Shown here: in pieces, positions 8,810-16,900 of the stretch
Layout: every line of letters starts with the position of its first letter
How positions within the stretch are numbered: the first letter of the stretch is position 1
Notes under the pieces: generated by a model
The model's input: only the letters and a program-made list of their open reading frames with translations
What the model was told of the DNA's origin: nothing
The model's database searches: none
Made by a program: the position numbers and the translations under genes
Source of the DNA: Candidatus Denitrolinea symbiosum
GTDB lineage: Bacteria; Chloroflexota; Anaerolineae; Anaerolineales; Villigracilaceae
Length of the DNA stretch: 64,000 nt
Direction: 5' to 3'
Assembly: GCA_017312345.1 (NCBI GenBank)
Contig: BLAA01000003.1
Location: forward strand, 62,001-126,000

Positions 8810-10587
8810 CAAAATTCTCCTGCGCCGGGCAGGCGCGCTTTTTCGATCAGCAGGATGCCCAGCAGCGTGACGGACATCAACAGCGTGGACATCGCCATGG
8901 CTTGTCCGTAGTTGAGGCCGCCGGGCTGGGAGAGGAAACGGGCAATGGCGACGGGCAGGGTTGGGAAGTCGGGACGGGCGAGCAAGGAGGCCGCGCCGAA
9001 TTCGCCGAGCGAGACGGTGAACGCGAACGTCGCGGCGGCGAGGACGGCGCGCGAGAGGATGGGCCAATCCACGGCCTGCCAGACGCGGAGGGGAGAAGCG
9101 CCGAGAGTCGCGGCCGCCTGGCGGAGTCGTTCGGGGACGGAGGCGAGGGCGGGTTGGAGAGTCCGAATCACGAAGGGCAGGGCAATGACGGTGTGGGCGA
9201 GGGGGATGATGAGGGGGGAGGCAATCAGTGATTGGTAATTGGTAATTGGCAATTGTTTATTGAAAGTGATGATATAGCCGAGGCCGAGGGTGACGGCAGA
9301 CGCGCCGAGAGGCAGGAGCAGGAAAGAGTCGAGCAGTTTCGCGGCGCGGTTTGGGCGGACGAGCGCGGAGGCGGCGGGGAGTCCCAGCGCGAGGGAGAGA
9401 GCCACGGTGGCGGCCGCGTAGCCGAGCGAGTTGCGCGCCGCTTCGATGGGCGGGATGTAGAAAACAGAGCCGCTTCGGTTGACGAAAAGTTCGCGGTAAT
9501 AATCGCCGGTGAAGCCGTATCGGACCTCGCCGCGCTGACCGAGGTCGGCTTCGAGGCGGGTGAGGGAACGGAGAGGGAGGGAGAGGATGGGAAAAATGAA
9601 GAAGGCAGAAAGAAGAAGGCAGAAAGCGGAGACAAAGATTTTTTCGCGCAAAGTTTTGGGGCGGCGCGCGACAGAGGGCCGGGGCGCGGTGGGGACGATG
9701 GAACGCGTCACGATGCGGGTGTAGAGGATAGAGAACGCCAGCGTGCAGAGCAGTTGGATGATGGAAAGCAGGGCAGCCATCGGCAGGTTGAGAAACTGCA
9801 TGGACTGGATGTAGATCTCCACTTCGAGGGTGGAGAACTGCGGCCCGCCGAGCAGGAGGACGACTCCGAAACTGGAGAAATCAAAGAGGAAGACGAGCAG
9901 TCCCGCGGCCAGCAGGGGGACGCGCAACACCGGCAGCAGGACGCGCGTCCAGACGCGGAGGCCGTCCGCGCCGAGAGTCCGCGCGGCCTGCTCGAGGCGC
10001 GGGTCGAGATTCGTCAACGCGTTGCCGAAGATGCGGATGACGATGGTGGTGTTGTAGAAGACATGGGCGACGAGAATGGCGGTGAGGGTTCCAGAAAATT
10101 GGAAAGATGGAGGGGGAAAGAGGAAAGATGAAAGATGAAAGATGAAGGGAAAGAGGCCGCGCGGACCGAGCAGGGCGTTGAATCCTGCCGCGACGACGAC
10201 GGTGGGAAGCATGAACGGAATCGCCGTCAACGCGCGCAGGAGGGGTTTGCCGCGGAAGTCGAAGCGGGCGAAGAGGACGGCGGACGGGAGTCCGAGGAGG
10301 AAAGTCAGAAGCGTGGAGAGAGTCGCCTGGTAAAAGGTGAAACGCAAAACGGAAAACGCGCGCTGAAAATTGGCGGTGGTCAGGGCGGAGGCGTCGAGGC
10401 TGAAAGCGAGGATGCGCGTCAGCGGGAGCAGAAAGAAGACGGCGAGGAAGAGAACGGCGGGGAGGAGAAGGAAAGCGGAAGGCAGGAGGCGGGAGGCGGA
10501 AGTCCGAGAGCGCTGGCGCTTAAGCAAAGAGAAGCCGCCCCCTTCGGCTTTTTGGTTGACGTCCTTTGTGTCGGCAAGGCGTGACAT
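8809..10587 (-). CDS. thiP: thiamine-type ABC transporter, fused double permease
   Basis: 592 aa with about twelve membrane segments and two BPD permease halves, as in ThiP and FbpB. EAA-type loops are visible in both halves (LEQAARTLGADGLRVWTRVLLP and LRQAAATLGASPLRVWQAVDWP). The start MSRLADTKDV is chosen because the frame upstream is antisense to thiB. It is longer than E. coli ThiP by about 55 residues, partly because of two 7-bp repeat arrays coding for FPFIFHLSSFLFPPPSFQF and NKQLPITNYQS. It imports the ligand delivered by ThiB. Confidence 0.85.
   Translation of the reverse strand: MSRLADTKDVNQKAEGGGFSLLKRQRSRTSASRLLPSAFLLLPAVLFLAVFFLLPLTRILAFSLDASALTTANFQRAFSVLRFTFYQATLSTLLTFLLGLPSAVLFARFDFRGKPLLRALTAIPFMLPTVVVAAGFNALLGPRGLFPFIFHLSSFLFPPPSFQFSGTLTAILVAHVFYNTTIVIRIFGNALTNLDPRLEQAARTLGADGLRVWTRVLLPVLRVPLLAAGLLVFLFDFSSFGVVLLLGGPQFSTLEVEIYIQSMQFLNLPMAALLSIIQLLCTLAFSILYTRIVTRSIVPTAPRPSVARRPKTLREKIFVSAFCLLLSAFFIFPILSLPLRSLTRLEADLGQRGEVRYGFTGDYYRELFVNRSGSVFYIPPIEAARNSLGYAAATVALSLALGLPAASALVRPNRAAKLLDSFLLLPLGASAVTLGLGYIITFNKQLPITNYQSLIASPLIIPLAHTVIALPFVIRTLQPALASVPERLRQAAATLGASPLRVWQAVDWPILSRAVLAAATFAFTVSLGEFGAASLLARPDFPTLPVAIARFLSQPGGLNYGQAMAMSTLLMSVTLLGILLIEKARLPGAGEF
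9220..9261. repeat. 7-bp tandem array inside thiP, C-terminal half
   Basis: Six 7-bp units: GGCAATC, AGTGATT, GGTAATT, GGTAATT, GGCAATT, GTTTATT (42 bp, 14 codons in frame). It sits in a loop between membrane segments. Confidence 0.85.
10101..10149. repeat. 7-bp tandem array inside thiP, N-terminal half
   Basis: Seven purine-rich 7-bp units: GGAAAGA, TGGAGGG, GGAAAGA, GGAAAGA, TGAAAGA, TGAAAGA, TGAAGGG. On the coding strand it gives a Phe/Ser/His/Pro-rich insert just before a membrane helix. Confidence 0.85.
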
Positions 10588-10617
10588 GACGTGACTGAAC
10601 GGTTTACTTTGCAGCCT

Positions 10618-10646
10618 GGAATCCGAAAGTAGAACTTTCGGATTCC
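10618..10646. repeat. TAGAA-loop palindrome between thiB and thiP
   Basis: A perfect 12-bp stem GGAATCCGAAAG / CTTTCGGATTCC encloses the loop TAGAA. It follows thiB and precedes thiP in the transcript. It has no T-run, so it is more likely an mRNA-stabilising or REP-like element than a full terminator. Confidence 0.8.
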
Positions 10647-10663
10647 AAGACGCCGCCTGAACT

Positions 10664-11785
10664 TTAACGCAAGACCGCGTCGGTCCATTCCTGGATCCAG
10701 CGTTCGCGGTTGGCGGCGATGACGTCGGGCGCGAGCGTGGCGGGCTGGTCGGGATACTCGTTGAACTGGTGGAACGAATCGGGCAGGATCGCCATCGGGT
10801 CCACGGGCAGGACGAACATTTGCAGCGGCAGGTCTTCCTGGAATTGCAGGCTGAGCATGAAGTCCACGAAGCGCTCGGCGGCCGCGCGCTGACGCGTCCC
10901 GGCCAGGATGCCGACAAACTCGATCTGGCGGAAGCAGGTATCGGGTCCGACGATGGAGGCGGTGGGCGATTGCTCCAGCGCCGCGTCCGAATAGATCACC
11001 TCCGCGGCGGGGCTGGTCGCGTAGGAGACGACCATCGGCTGAGGGCCGCGTCCGCTCGAGGCGCTGAAGTTGGTGTAGTAGGCGGCGTTCCAATCGTTGA
11101 CGACGACGAGTCCGTTGGCGCGCAGGGAACGCCAGAAATCGAGGTAGCCCGGCTCGCCGAAGTGCGCGATGGTGGCGAGCAGGAAGGCGAGTCCCGGCGA
11201 GGAGGTGGCGGGATTCTCCACCACCAACATGCCGTTGTATTCGGGGCGGATCAAGTCGTCGAGGGTTTGCGGGACGGCGAGTTCGTTCTTGGCGAAGAAG
11301 GCGCGGTCGTAGTTGATGCACACGTCGCCGTAATCAACGGGCGTGGCGCGGTTTTCGGGATCGAGGCGGAACTCGGCCGGCGCGTTGACCAGCGCGGGCG
11401 ACTCGTACGGCTCGAAGATCCCCGCGTCGAGGGCGCGCGCCAGGAAGGCGTTGTCCACGCCGTACAACACGTCGGCGAGCGGCGCGTCTTTGGAGAGGAT
11501 CGCCTTGTTGAGGGTCGAACCGGCGTCGCCGCTTTTGACGAAGGTCACTTTGACGTTGTTGGCCTGCTCGAACGCGGCCAGCGCCGCTTCGCTGATGGAA
11601 AACGAATCGTGCGTCATCACGGTCAACGGGACCGGCTCGCCCGAAGCCAGCGGCGCGGACGGCGTCGGCGCTTCGGTGACGATGCTCGCTTCCACGGCGG
11701 ACGGCTGGGATGGCGCGGCTTGCGGCGCGCAGGCGGCGAGCAGAATGCAGAAGGCGGCAAGCGGGAGAAAGAGTTTGTGTTTCAT
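10664..11785 (-). CDS. thiB: thiamine ABC transporter substrate-binding lipoprotein
   Basis: 373 aa. The signal sequence ends in the lipobox LLAACAP, so it is a lipid-anchored binding protein. The mature part matches ThiB: LTVMTHDSFSISEAALAAFE, VTFVKSGDAGSTLNKAILSK, PLADVLYGVDNAFLARALD, and VDYGDVCINYD. It captures thiamine or its phosphates and delivers them to ThiPQ. GGAG lies 7 bp before the ATG. Palindromic hairpins flank the gene on both sides, which may set its expression apart from thiP. Confidence 0.88.
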   Translation of the reverse strand: MKHKLFLPLAAFCILLAACAPQAAPSQPSAVEASIVTEAPTPSAPLASGEPVPLTVMTHDSFSISEAALAAFEQANNVKVTFVKSGDAGSTLNKAILSKDAPLADVLYGVDNAFLARALDAGIFEPYESPALVNAPAEFRLDPENRATPVDYGDVCINYDRAFFAKNELAVPQTLDDLIRPEYNGMLVVENPATSSPGLAFLLATIAHFGEPGYLDFWRSLRANGLVVVNDWNAAYYTNFSASSGRGPQPMVVSYATSPAAEVIYSDAALEQSPTASIVGPDTCFRQIEFVGILAGTRQRAAAERFVDFMLSLQFQEDLPLQMFVLPVDPMAILPDSFHQFNEYPDQPATLAPDVIAANRERWIQEWTDAVLR

Positions 11786-11807
11786 GGGAACTCCATAATT
11801 TGAAAAG

Positions 11808-11832
11808 GATTCCGAAAGTTCTACTTTCGGAT
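11808..11832. repeat. TAGAA-loop palindrome, inverted copy, thiN-thiB gap
   Basis: TCCGAAAG / CTTTCGGA with loop TTCTA, the reverse complement orientation of the element at 10618. Confidence 0.75.
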
Positions 11833-11835
11833 GTC

Positions 11836-11858
11836 ATCCTGAAGTAGAACTTCAGGAT
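11836..11858. repeat. TAGAA-loop palindrome at the thiN stop
   Basis: ATCCTGAAG / CTTCAGGAT with loop TAGAA: the stem changed with compensating substitutions against the copy at 10618 while the loop was kept. It overlaps the thiN stop codon (11852-11854). Confidence 0.75.
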
Positions 11859-12496
11859 TCCAAATTCCTTCTTCGATGGACGACGAGCAGCAGGCCGGAT
11901 TCGACCTCGACGCGCGCGGCCGCGCCGGTCATCTCGTTGCTGACGCCGCGCGTCTCGTGCGGGAGCAACGTCTCGTTGGACAGCGGCCAGCGCAGCCCTT
12001 CGGTGCGGACGCCGCGGACCTCCCCGCCCCAGGGGATCAACGAGACGAGGTCGCCGCTTCGCCCCTCGACCTGGACCGCGTCGCGGCAAAACCGGGCGGA
12101 TTCCACCCCGTCGTCAATTCGGGTGACGAGCGACGGGCAGCGCGCGGCGGAGACGAGGGCGAGGTTGGCGAGGGTCTGGTCGAGGCGTCCGCCCAGCGCG
12201 GCGACGATGACGATCTCGTCGAAGCCGCGTTCGATGGCGTAGTTTAGCGCGAGTTCGAGGTCGGTCTCGTCCTTGTCGCGCGGGAATTGCATCAACTGGA
12301 CTCCGTCAAGTCGGCTTCTTTCTTCCTCGGAGATCGAATCGAGGTCGCCGATGACGATGGACGGGACCAGCCCCAGGTCGAGGGCGTGACGCGTCCCGCC
12401 GTCGGCGCAGAGGATGAAGTCGTCGGGGCGGAGAATCCGACGGGCCGCGTCGAGGCTGGGAAGAATCCCGTTGGCGAAGATGAGACAGCGAGACAT
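11852..12496 (-). CDS. thiN: thiamine pyrophosphokinase
   Basis: 214 aa. It transfers pyrophosphate from ATP to thiamine to make TPP. Motifs of the family are present: CADGGTRHALDLGLVPSIVIGDLDS, the PRDKDETDLELAL metal/ATP site, and AALGGRLDQTLANL. The C-terminal thiamine-binding domain has LVSLIPWGG and GLRWPL. I start at MSRCLIFANG, 12 bp inside a longer frame, since this ATG follows the riboswitch terminator and the T-run. It is the first gene of the TPP-riboswitch operon, ahead of the transporter genes. Confidence 0.9.
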   Translation of the reverse strand: MSRCLIFANGILPSLDAARRILRPDDFILCADGGTRHALDLGLVPSIVIGDLDSISEEERSRLDGVQLMQFPRDKDETDLELALNYAIERGFDEIVIVAALGGRLDQTLANLALVSAARCPSLVTRIDDGVESARFCRDAVQVEGRSGDLVSLIPWGGEVRGVRTEGLRWPLSNETLLPHETRGVSNEMTGAAARVEVESGLLLVVHRRRNLES

Positions 12497-12502
12497 CAAA
12501 AA

Positions 12503-12526
12503 AACCATCCCCAGCGGGGGATGGTT
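12503..12526 (-). terminator. riboswitch-controlled terminator before thiN
   Basis: On the minus strand a perfect 10-bp stem (AACCATCCCC with GGGGATGGTT) and a 4-nt loop are followed by a T7 run ending 2 bases before the thiN ATG. The terminator 3' arm also carries the only plausible purine-rich ribosome site, so the same hairpin could block both transcription and translation. Confidence 0.85.
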
Positions 12527-12538
12527 GACGAGACGAGG

Positions 12539-12620
12539 TTCCCTCCGCTGGCATTAACCAGATCAGGTGCTGCGGGTCGAGCGATACGCTCCTCTCAGCC
12601 TGTGAGACAGGCTCCCCGTT
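12539..12620 (-). promoter_or_regulatory. TPP riboswitch (THI box) aptamer
   Basis: On the minus strand the aptamer contains GGGGAGCC, GGCTGAGAGGAG, the GACCC/ACCTGATCTGG block and AATGCCAGCGGAGGGA, all core elements of the TPP-binding RNA. The 3' strand CCAGCGG is exactly complementary to CCGCTGG of the downstream terminator, which gives an antiterminator when TPP is absent. It would turn off thiN-thiB-thiP-thiQ when TPP is plentiful. Confidence 0.95.
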
Positions 12621-12633
12621 CGGTTGTGAGGCG

Positions 12634-12662
12634 AGTATATGTCCTGCGGAAGGGACTGTCAA
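12634..12662 (-). promoter_or_regulatory. promoter of the thiamine operon
   Basis: Minus strand TTGACA (12662-12657), a 17-bp spacer and TATACT (12639-12634): a near-consensus promoter. Transcription from about 12627 would begin just before the riboswitch. Confidence 0.85.
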
Positions 12663-12677
12663 GTCAAAAAATAAAAA

Positions 12678-12702
12678 ACCCGTTTCCTGGACGAAAACGG
12701 GT
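12678..12702 (-). terminator. terminator of the signalling/lipid operon
   Basis: Minus strand stem ACCCGTTT / AAACGGGT with a 9-nt loop, directly after the hydrolase stop codon, followed by a T6-A-T6-type run. It isolates the long upstream operon from the thiamine promoter. Confidence 0.85.
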
Positions 12703-13491
12703 CTAGCGCACGCGTCGCTTCCATTCTTCTTTGAGCTGCAACTCCTGCGGACTGACGCCCGAATCGAGGGCCAGGAAGTCCACCAGCAGGCGGTGGAATT
12801 TTTGGGCTTCGTCCATCATGGGGAAGTGGCCCGAGACGTCAAAGGTGACGTTGTGCATCATGTGCGAGAGGGCAGAGAGTTTTTCGGCGGACGGAGGCGG
12901 GACGACCGGGTCATTCTGTCCGTAGACGAAGAGACAGGGCAGGTTGGTCTGGCGCGCCGCGCCGAAGAGGTTGTTGGATTGCAAATCCGCCATGGACGCG
13001 GCGATGGCTTTGGGGTCGGTCCTGGCGAAGTCGGACAGGGCGGCCGCCGACTCGGGCGAACGGTTGGAAAGCCAGTCGGTCAGTTCGGCGGGCGAGGCGC
13101 TCCACAGCCGGGGCTGGACCGCGTCAAATTCCATCGGGCAGGCGACGGTCATCATGCGGTCCACGCTTTGGGACCAGCGGCGCGCGAAGTGGAAGGCCAC
13201 CAGCGCCCCCAGTCCATGCCCGACGACGGCGATCTTGCCGATGCCCATTTTGTCCATGAAGGCGCGGAGCATCTCCGCCTGCTGATCGAGGCTGTAGGCC
13301 TGGTCGTTGTGAGCGGTTTCGCCGAAACCCCACAGGTCGAGCGCGTAGGCGCGGTAGGAGGTGGAAGTCACCTGCATGGAGGGAATCCAGTACTTCCACG
13401 AGCCCACCCAGCCGTGCAGGAAGAAGACGGGACGTCCCTTGCCCAGGGCTTCATAGTGGACGATGGCGTTATCGAGGAATACGACGCTCAT
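12703..13491 (-). CDS. alpha/beta hydrolase-fold protein lacking the catalytic serine
   Basis: 262 aa. It has the oxyanion region FFLHGWVGSWKYW, the DLWGFGET loop, a C-terminal acid region GQNDPVV and the catalytic-type His in VSGHFPMMDE. The nucleophile elbow reads VVGHGLGA, so Gly (codon GGA) stands where GxSxG enzymes have Ser. It is thus probably a non-catalytic binding protein, or an enzyme with unusual chemistry. Its paralogue at 25279-26112 in the same operon keeps GHSMG. It is the last gene before the operon terminator, 80 bp after the lone receiver gene, with a 7-bp repeat array in the gap. Confidence 0.8.
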   Translation of the reverse strand: MSVVFLDNAIVHYEALGKGRPVFFLHGWVGSWKYWIPSMQVTSTSYRAYALDLWGFGETAHNDQAYSLDQQAEMLRAFMDKMGIGKIAVVGHGLGALVAFHFARRWSQSVDRMMTVACPMEFDAVQPRLWSASPAELTDWLSNRSPESAAALSDFARTDPKAIAASMADLQSNNLFGAARQTNLPCLFVYGQNDPVVPPPSAEKLSALSHMMHNVTFDVSGHFPMMDEAQKFHRLLVDFLALDSGVSPQELQLKEEWKRRVR

Positions 13492-13524
13492 TCGAGGTTA
13501 GATGACTTTCTGGTTTACAAATCT

Positions 13525-13566
13525 CGTTCGTATTGCGTAGTGCGTGTTACGTAATACACAATACGT
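13525..13566. repeat. 7-bp tandem array in an intergenic gap
   Basis: Degenerate units of 7 bp: CGTTCGT, ATTGCGT, AGTGCGT, GTTACGT, AATACAC, AATACGT. It fills most of the gap between the receiver gene and the hydrolase gene. Confidence 0.75.
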
Positions 13567-13571
13567 AATAG

Positions 13572-13946
13572 TCATTTTCCAAATTTCGCCAGGATCGCCT
13601 TGACGCGGTCGGTGAGTTGGTCGGGGGCGAAGGGTTTGAGGAGATACTCCTCCGCGCCCACATCCAGCCCGGTCTGGATTTCGCTCTCCTGCCCTTTGGC
13701 GGAGAGGAAGACGACGGGAGTGTCCTTCAGTTTTGAATCCTGCTTGATGAGGCGGCAGGCGTCATAACCGGTCATGCGCGGCATCCGCACGTCCATGAGG
13801 ATGAGGTCGGGGTTTTCGCGCGAGGCCATCTGCACCGCCTCCTCCCCATTGGAGGCCGCGCTCACCTCGTACCCGGCAAAGCGCAGGGTGAAAGCCACCA
13901 GTTCACGGATATCCGGTTCGTCTTCAGCGATCAAAATTTTAGCCAT
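13572..13946 (-). CDS. single-domain response regulator
   Basis: 124 aa receiver domain with no output domain. The acidic pocket EDE, the phospho-acceptor Asp in LILMDVRMP, the switch Ser in VFLSAKG and the Lys in LLKPF are all present. The start MAKILIAEDE overlaps the kinase stop by 8 bp, so it is very likely translated with the kinase and phosphorylated by it. Lone receivers act by protein binding, like CheY or Spo0F. Confidence 0.9.
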   Translation of the reverse strand: MAKILIAEDEPDIRELVAFTLRFAGYEVSAASNGEEAVQMASRENPDLILMDVRMPRMTGYDACRLIKQDSKLKDTPVVFLSAKGQESEIQTGLDVGAEEYLLKPFAPDQLTDRVKAILAKFGK

Positions 13947-16900
13947 TCTTGCCTCGTCCAACGGATTTTTGATGTCTGGGAATCGTGAAGGAGAAGGTGC
14001 TTCCTTCGCCGGGAATCCCCTTGCTGGTCATCCAGATGCGCCCGCGGTGCATCTCGACCAGTTGTTTGACGATCGGCAGGCCGAGGCCTGTGCCGGGGGT
14101 CGCCAGCACGAGCGGATGCTCGCCGCGATAGAAGCGCTCGAAGACGCGTTCCTGGTCTTCGGGCGCGATGCCCACGCCGGTATCGCTCACGTCCACCTGC
14201 ACCTCCTCCCCGGAGTTGGCGTGGATGCGCACCTGGATCTGTCCATCCACCGGGGTGTAGTGGTAGGCGTTGTCCACCAGGTTGTCGAGGATCTGGCGGA
14301 CGCGCTCCGAATCGCCGTGGACGCGCGGCAGTTCGCGCGGGGCTTCGAGCGAGATCGCCAGGGGTTTGTTCTCTTCCTGCGAGCGGCGCAGCACGTCGGC
14401 CAGCACGTCTTCGGCCACTTCGCGCAGGTCGAGGGCCTGGGGCGCAAGCGTCACGCGCCCGGCTTCGATGCGCGAGATGTCGAGCAGGTCGTTGACCAGG
14501 ATGTTGAGGCGCTCGGTGTTGTTCTTGATGATCGAGAGGAAGTGCGACTGGTTCTCGTTCAACGCGCCGGCCGCGCCCATGAGCAGGATGTCGGCGTAGC
14601 CGCGGATGGAGGTCATCGGGGTGCGGAGTTCGTGGCTGACGGTGGCGACAAACTCGGACTTCAAGCGGTCCACTTCGACTTCGTGGGTGACGTCTCGGAA
14701 GATGGACACTGTGCCGAGGAAATCGTTTTGCAGCATGACGGGCGCAAGATGCACCAGCACGATGCGGTTATCTTCCAGTTCGATCTGTTCGGCGTAGGTA
14801 TCGCCCGGCTGGTAAGAGGCCGGGTCTTCGGACCAGCCCTGGATGGTCTGCATCCACGCGCCGGCCGCCTTGCCGAACAATCCGCCGAAGGTGTCCAGCG
14901 ACTGTCCGAGAATCCGATCGGAGAACAGGTTGAGGATGCGTTCCAAAGACGGATTGACGAACGTGACTTTGTTGTTCGCGCCGGTGACCAGGACGCCGTC
15001 GGCCACGGCTTCGAGGATGGCTTGCGAGCGGCTGGCCTCCTCCTGTTGTTTGCGGAGCATCGAGCCGAGACGTTCCGCCTGGTCGCGGATGAGTTCGTAG
15101 AGATGGGCGTTGTTGATGGAGACGGCCACCTGTCCGCCGATGGCCTGCACCAGGTTCAGCAATTCGGGGTTGAAGTGCGCCACCTTGCGGTGGAAGACCA
15201 GCAGCACGCCGATCATGTCTTCGCCAACCATCATGGGCGCCACGATGCAGGAACGGTGTTCGCGCGAGCCGGTGGCCGAGCGCACCCAGCGCGGGTCCTG
15301 GTGCAGGTCTTCGATGAGGATGGCCTGGCGGTTTTCCGCCACCCAGCCCGCCAGTCCCTCGCCGACGCGCAGGGTGACGGCGCGGCTCTCGTCCACCGCC
15401 TGGCGGGACAGGTACCCGTAGCCGGCGCGGTAGTGGAGCATGTTGTCGTCGGATTGCAGGAGCATGATGGTGCCTTGCTCCGCGCCGATGGCGTCGTTGA
15501 GCAGCGCCAGTGTGCGGTTGAGGGCGCGGTCCAAATCGAGGCTGGAGGAGACTTCGGTGAGGATGCGCAGAAGCGTTTCGGTGTTCTGCTGCTCGTGTTG
15601 TAGTTGAGCGGTGCGTTCCACCACGCGCTGTTCGAGTTCCTCGGCGAGGCGCTGGGTCTCGGCAAAAAGCCGTCCGTTCTGGATGGCGACGATGGCCTGG
15701 TTCGCCAGCGTGCTGAGCAGCTGCACGTCCTCCTGGGTATAGATGTTCGGCTGGTAACTCTGCGTGGAAAGCATGCCGATCGTTTCGCCGCCGATCTTCA
15801 TCGGGACGGCGATGATGGATTGGGGCGAGGCTGTTTTGCTGATGGTAATGCCGCCCATTTCGTTCATCTGTTGGGTGGTGTGGATGAGCAGCGGCTCGCC
15901 GCTTTCGATCACGCGGCCGCTCAATCCCTGCCCCAGCGACAGGCGCATGTTGGGCGAACGCTGGTCGCCGTCCATCAGGTAGACGCCTTCAATGTCCTGC
16001 GCTTCCTTATCCAAAAGCGCGATGACGAACGCCTCCGTCGGCATCAGCCGCTGGACGGCTTTATGGATGAAGAGATAGATCTCCTCCGGGTCGAGGCTGG
16101 AGTTGATCTCGCTGCTGGCCTGGTTGAGGACGACAAAACGCTCGGCGGTCTGCACTGTGGACTGGTAGAGGCGGGCGTTCTCAAGGGCGATGGAGGCCTG
16201 GTTGCCGATGGTGCGCGCCAGTTCGATCTCGGTCAGGCCGAAGCGGGCGGCTTCGCCTCCGTGGAGGACGATCAGGGCCCGCACTTCCGCCGCGCCCAGC
16301 GGCAAGATCATCAGGCTGCGCGTGTCGGGGCCGAGGAATTCGAGGAGGGGTTGGGTATCCTGCTCGGAAGACACGTTTTCGGTGAGGTAGACGCCGCGCG
16401 ACTCGCGCAGGCGCTGAAAGAGCGGCGCGTCGGGCAGCGGCCTGGACAAGGCGCGGCGCGCCCGCGGCAGGACGCTTTTCAGCGTCGCCTTGTCTCGCTC
16501 GAAGCCCACCACCGAAACGCGCAAAGCGCCAAAGGCGTTCAACAGTTCCTGCGCGGAGAGTTCGAGGATCTGGTCGGCGTCGAGCAGGCCGCTCAGCCCG
16601 GAGGAGAAGCGGTTGAGGGCGGCGAGACGCTGGGAGCGTTCGTCCAGTTCCACAGCGCGGTTCAGGCTGTCTTCGAACAGGCGGGCGTTTTCCAGCGCCA
16701 CCGCCGCCTGGCCCGCGAATGTGGTGACGATCTGGATGTGTTCGCTGGAATAGAAATTGGCCTGCGTTTTTTCGAGGGCGATCAGGCCGATCACCTGTCC
16801 CTTGGCGATGAGCGGGACGCCCATCCACGAGAGACGCGGCGCTTCAACGGCCGGGAAGCGCGGGTCTTCGCGGGAATCGCCCACGGCGATCGGGCGGCCG

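Noticed and set aside
8055..10149. Frameshift or assembly error in thiP and thiQ at the AT-rich repeats
   Set aside because: The frames stay open and the flanking domains are in register, so the arrays are in-frame inserts.
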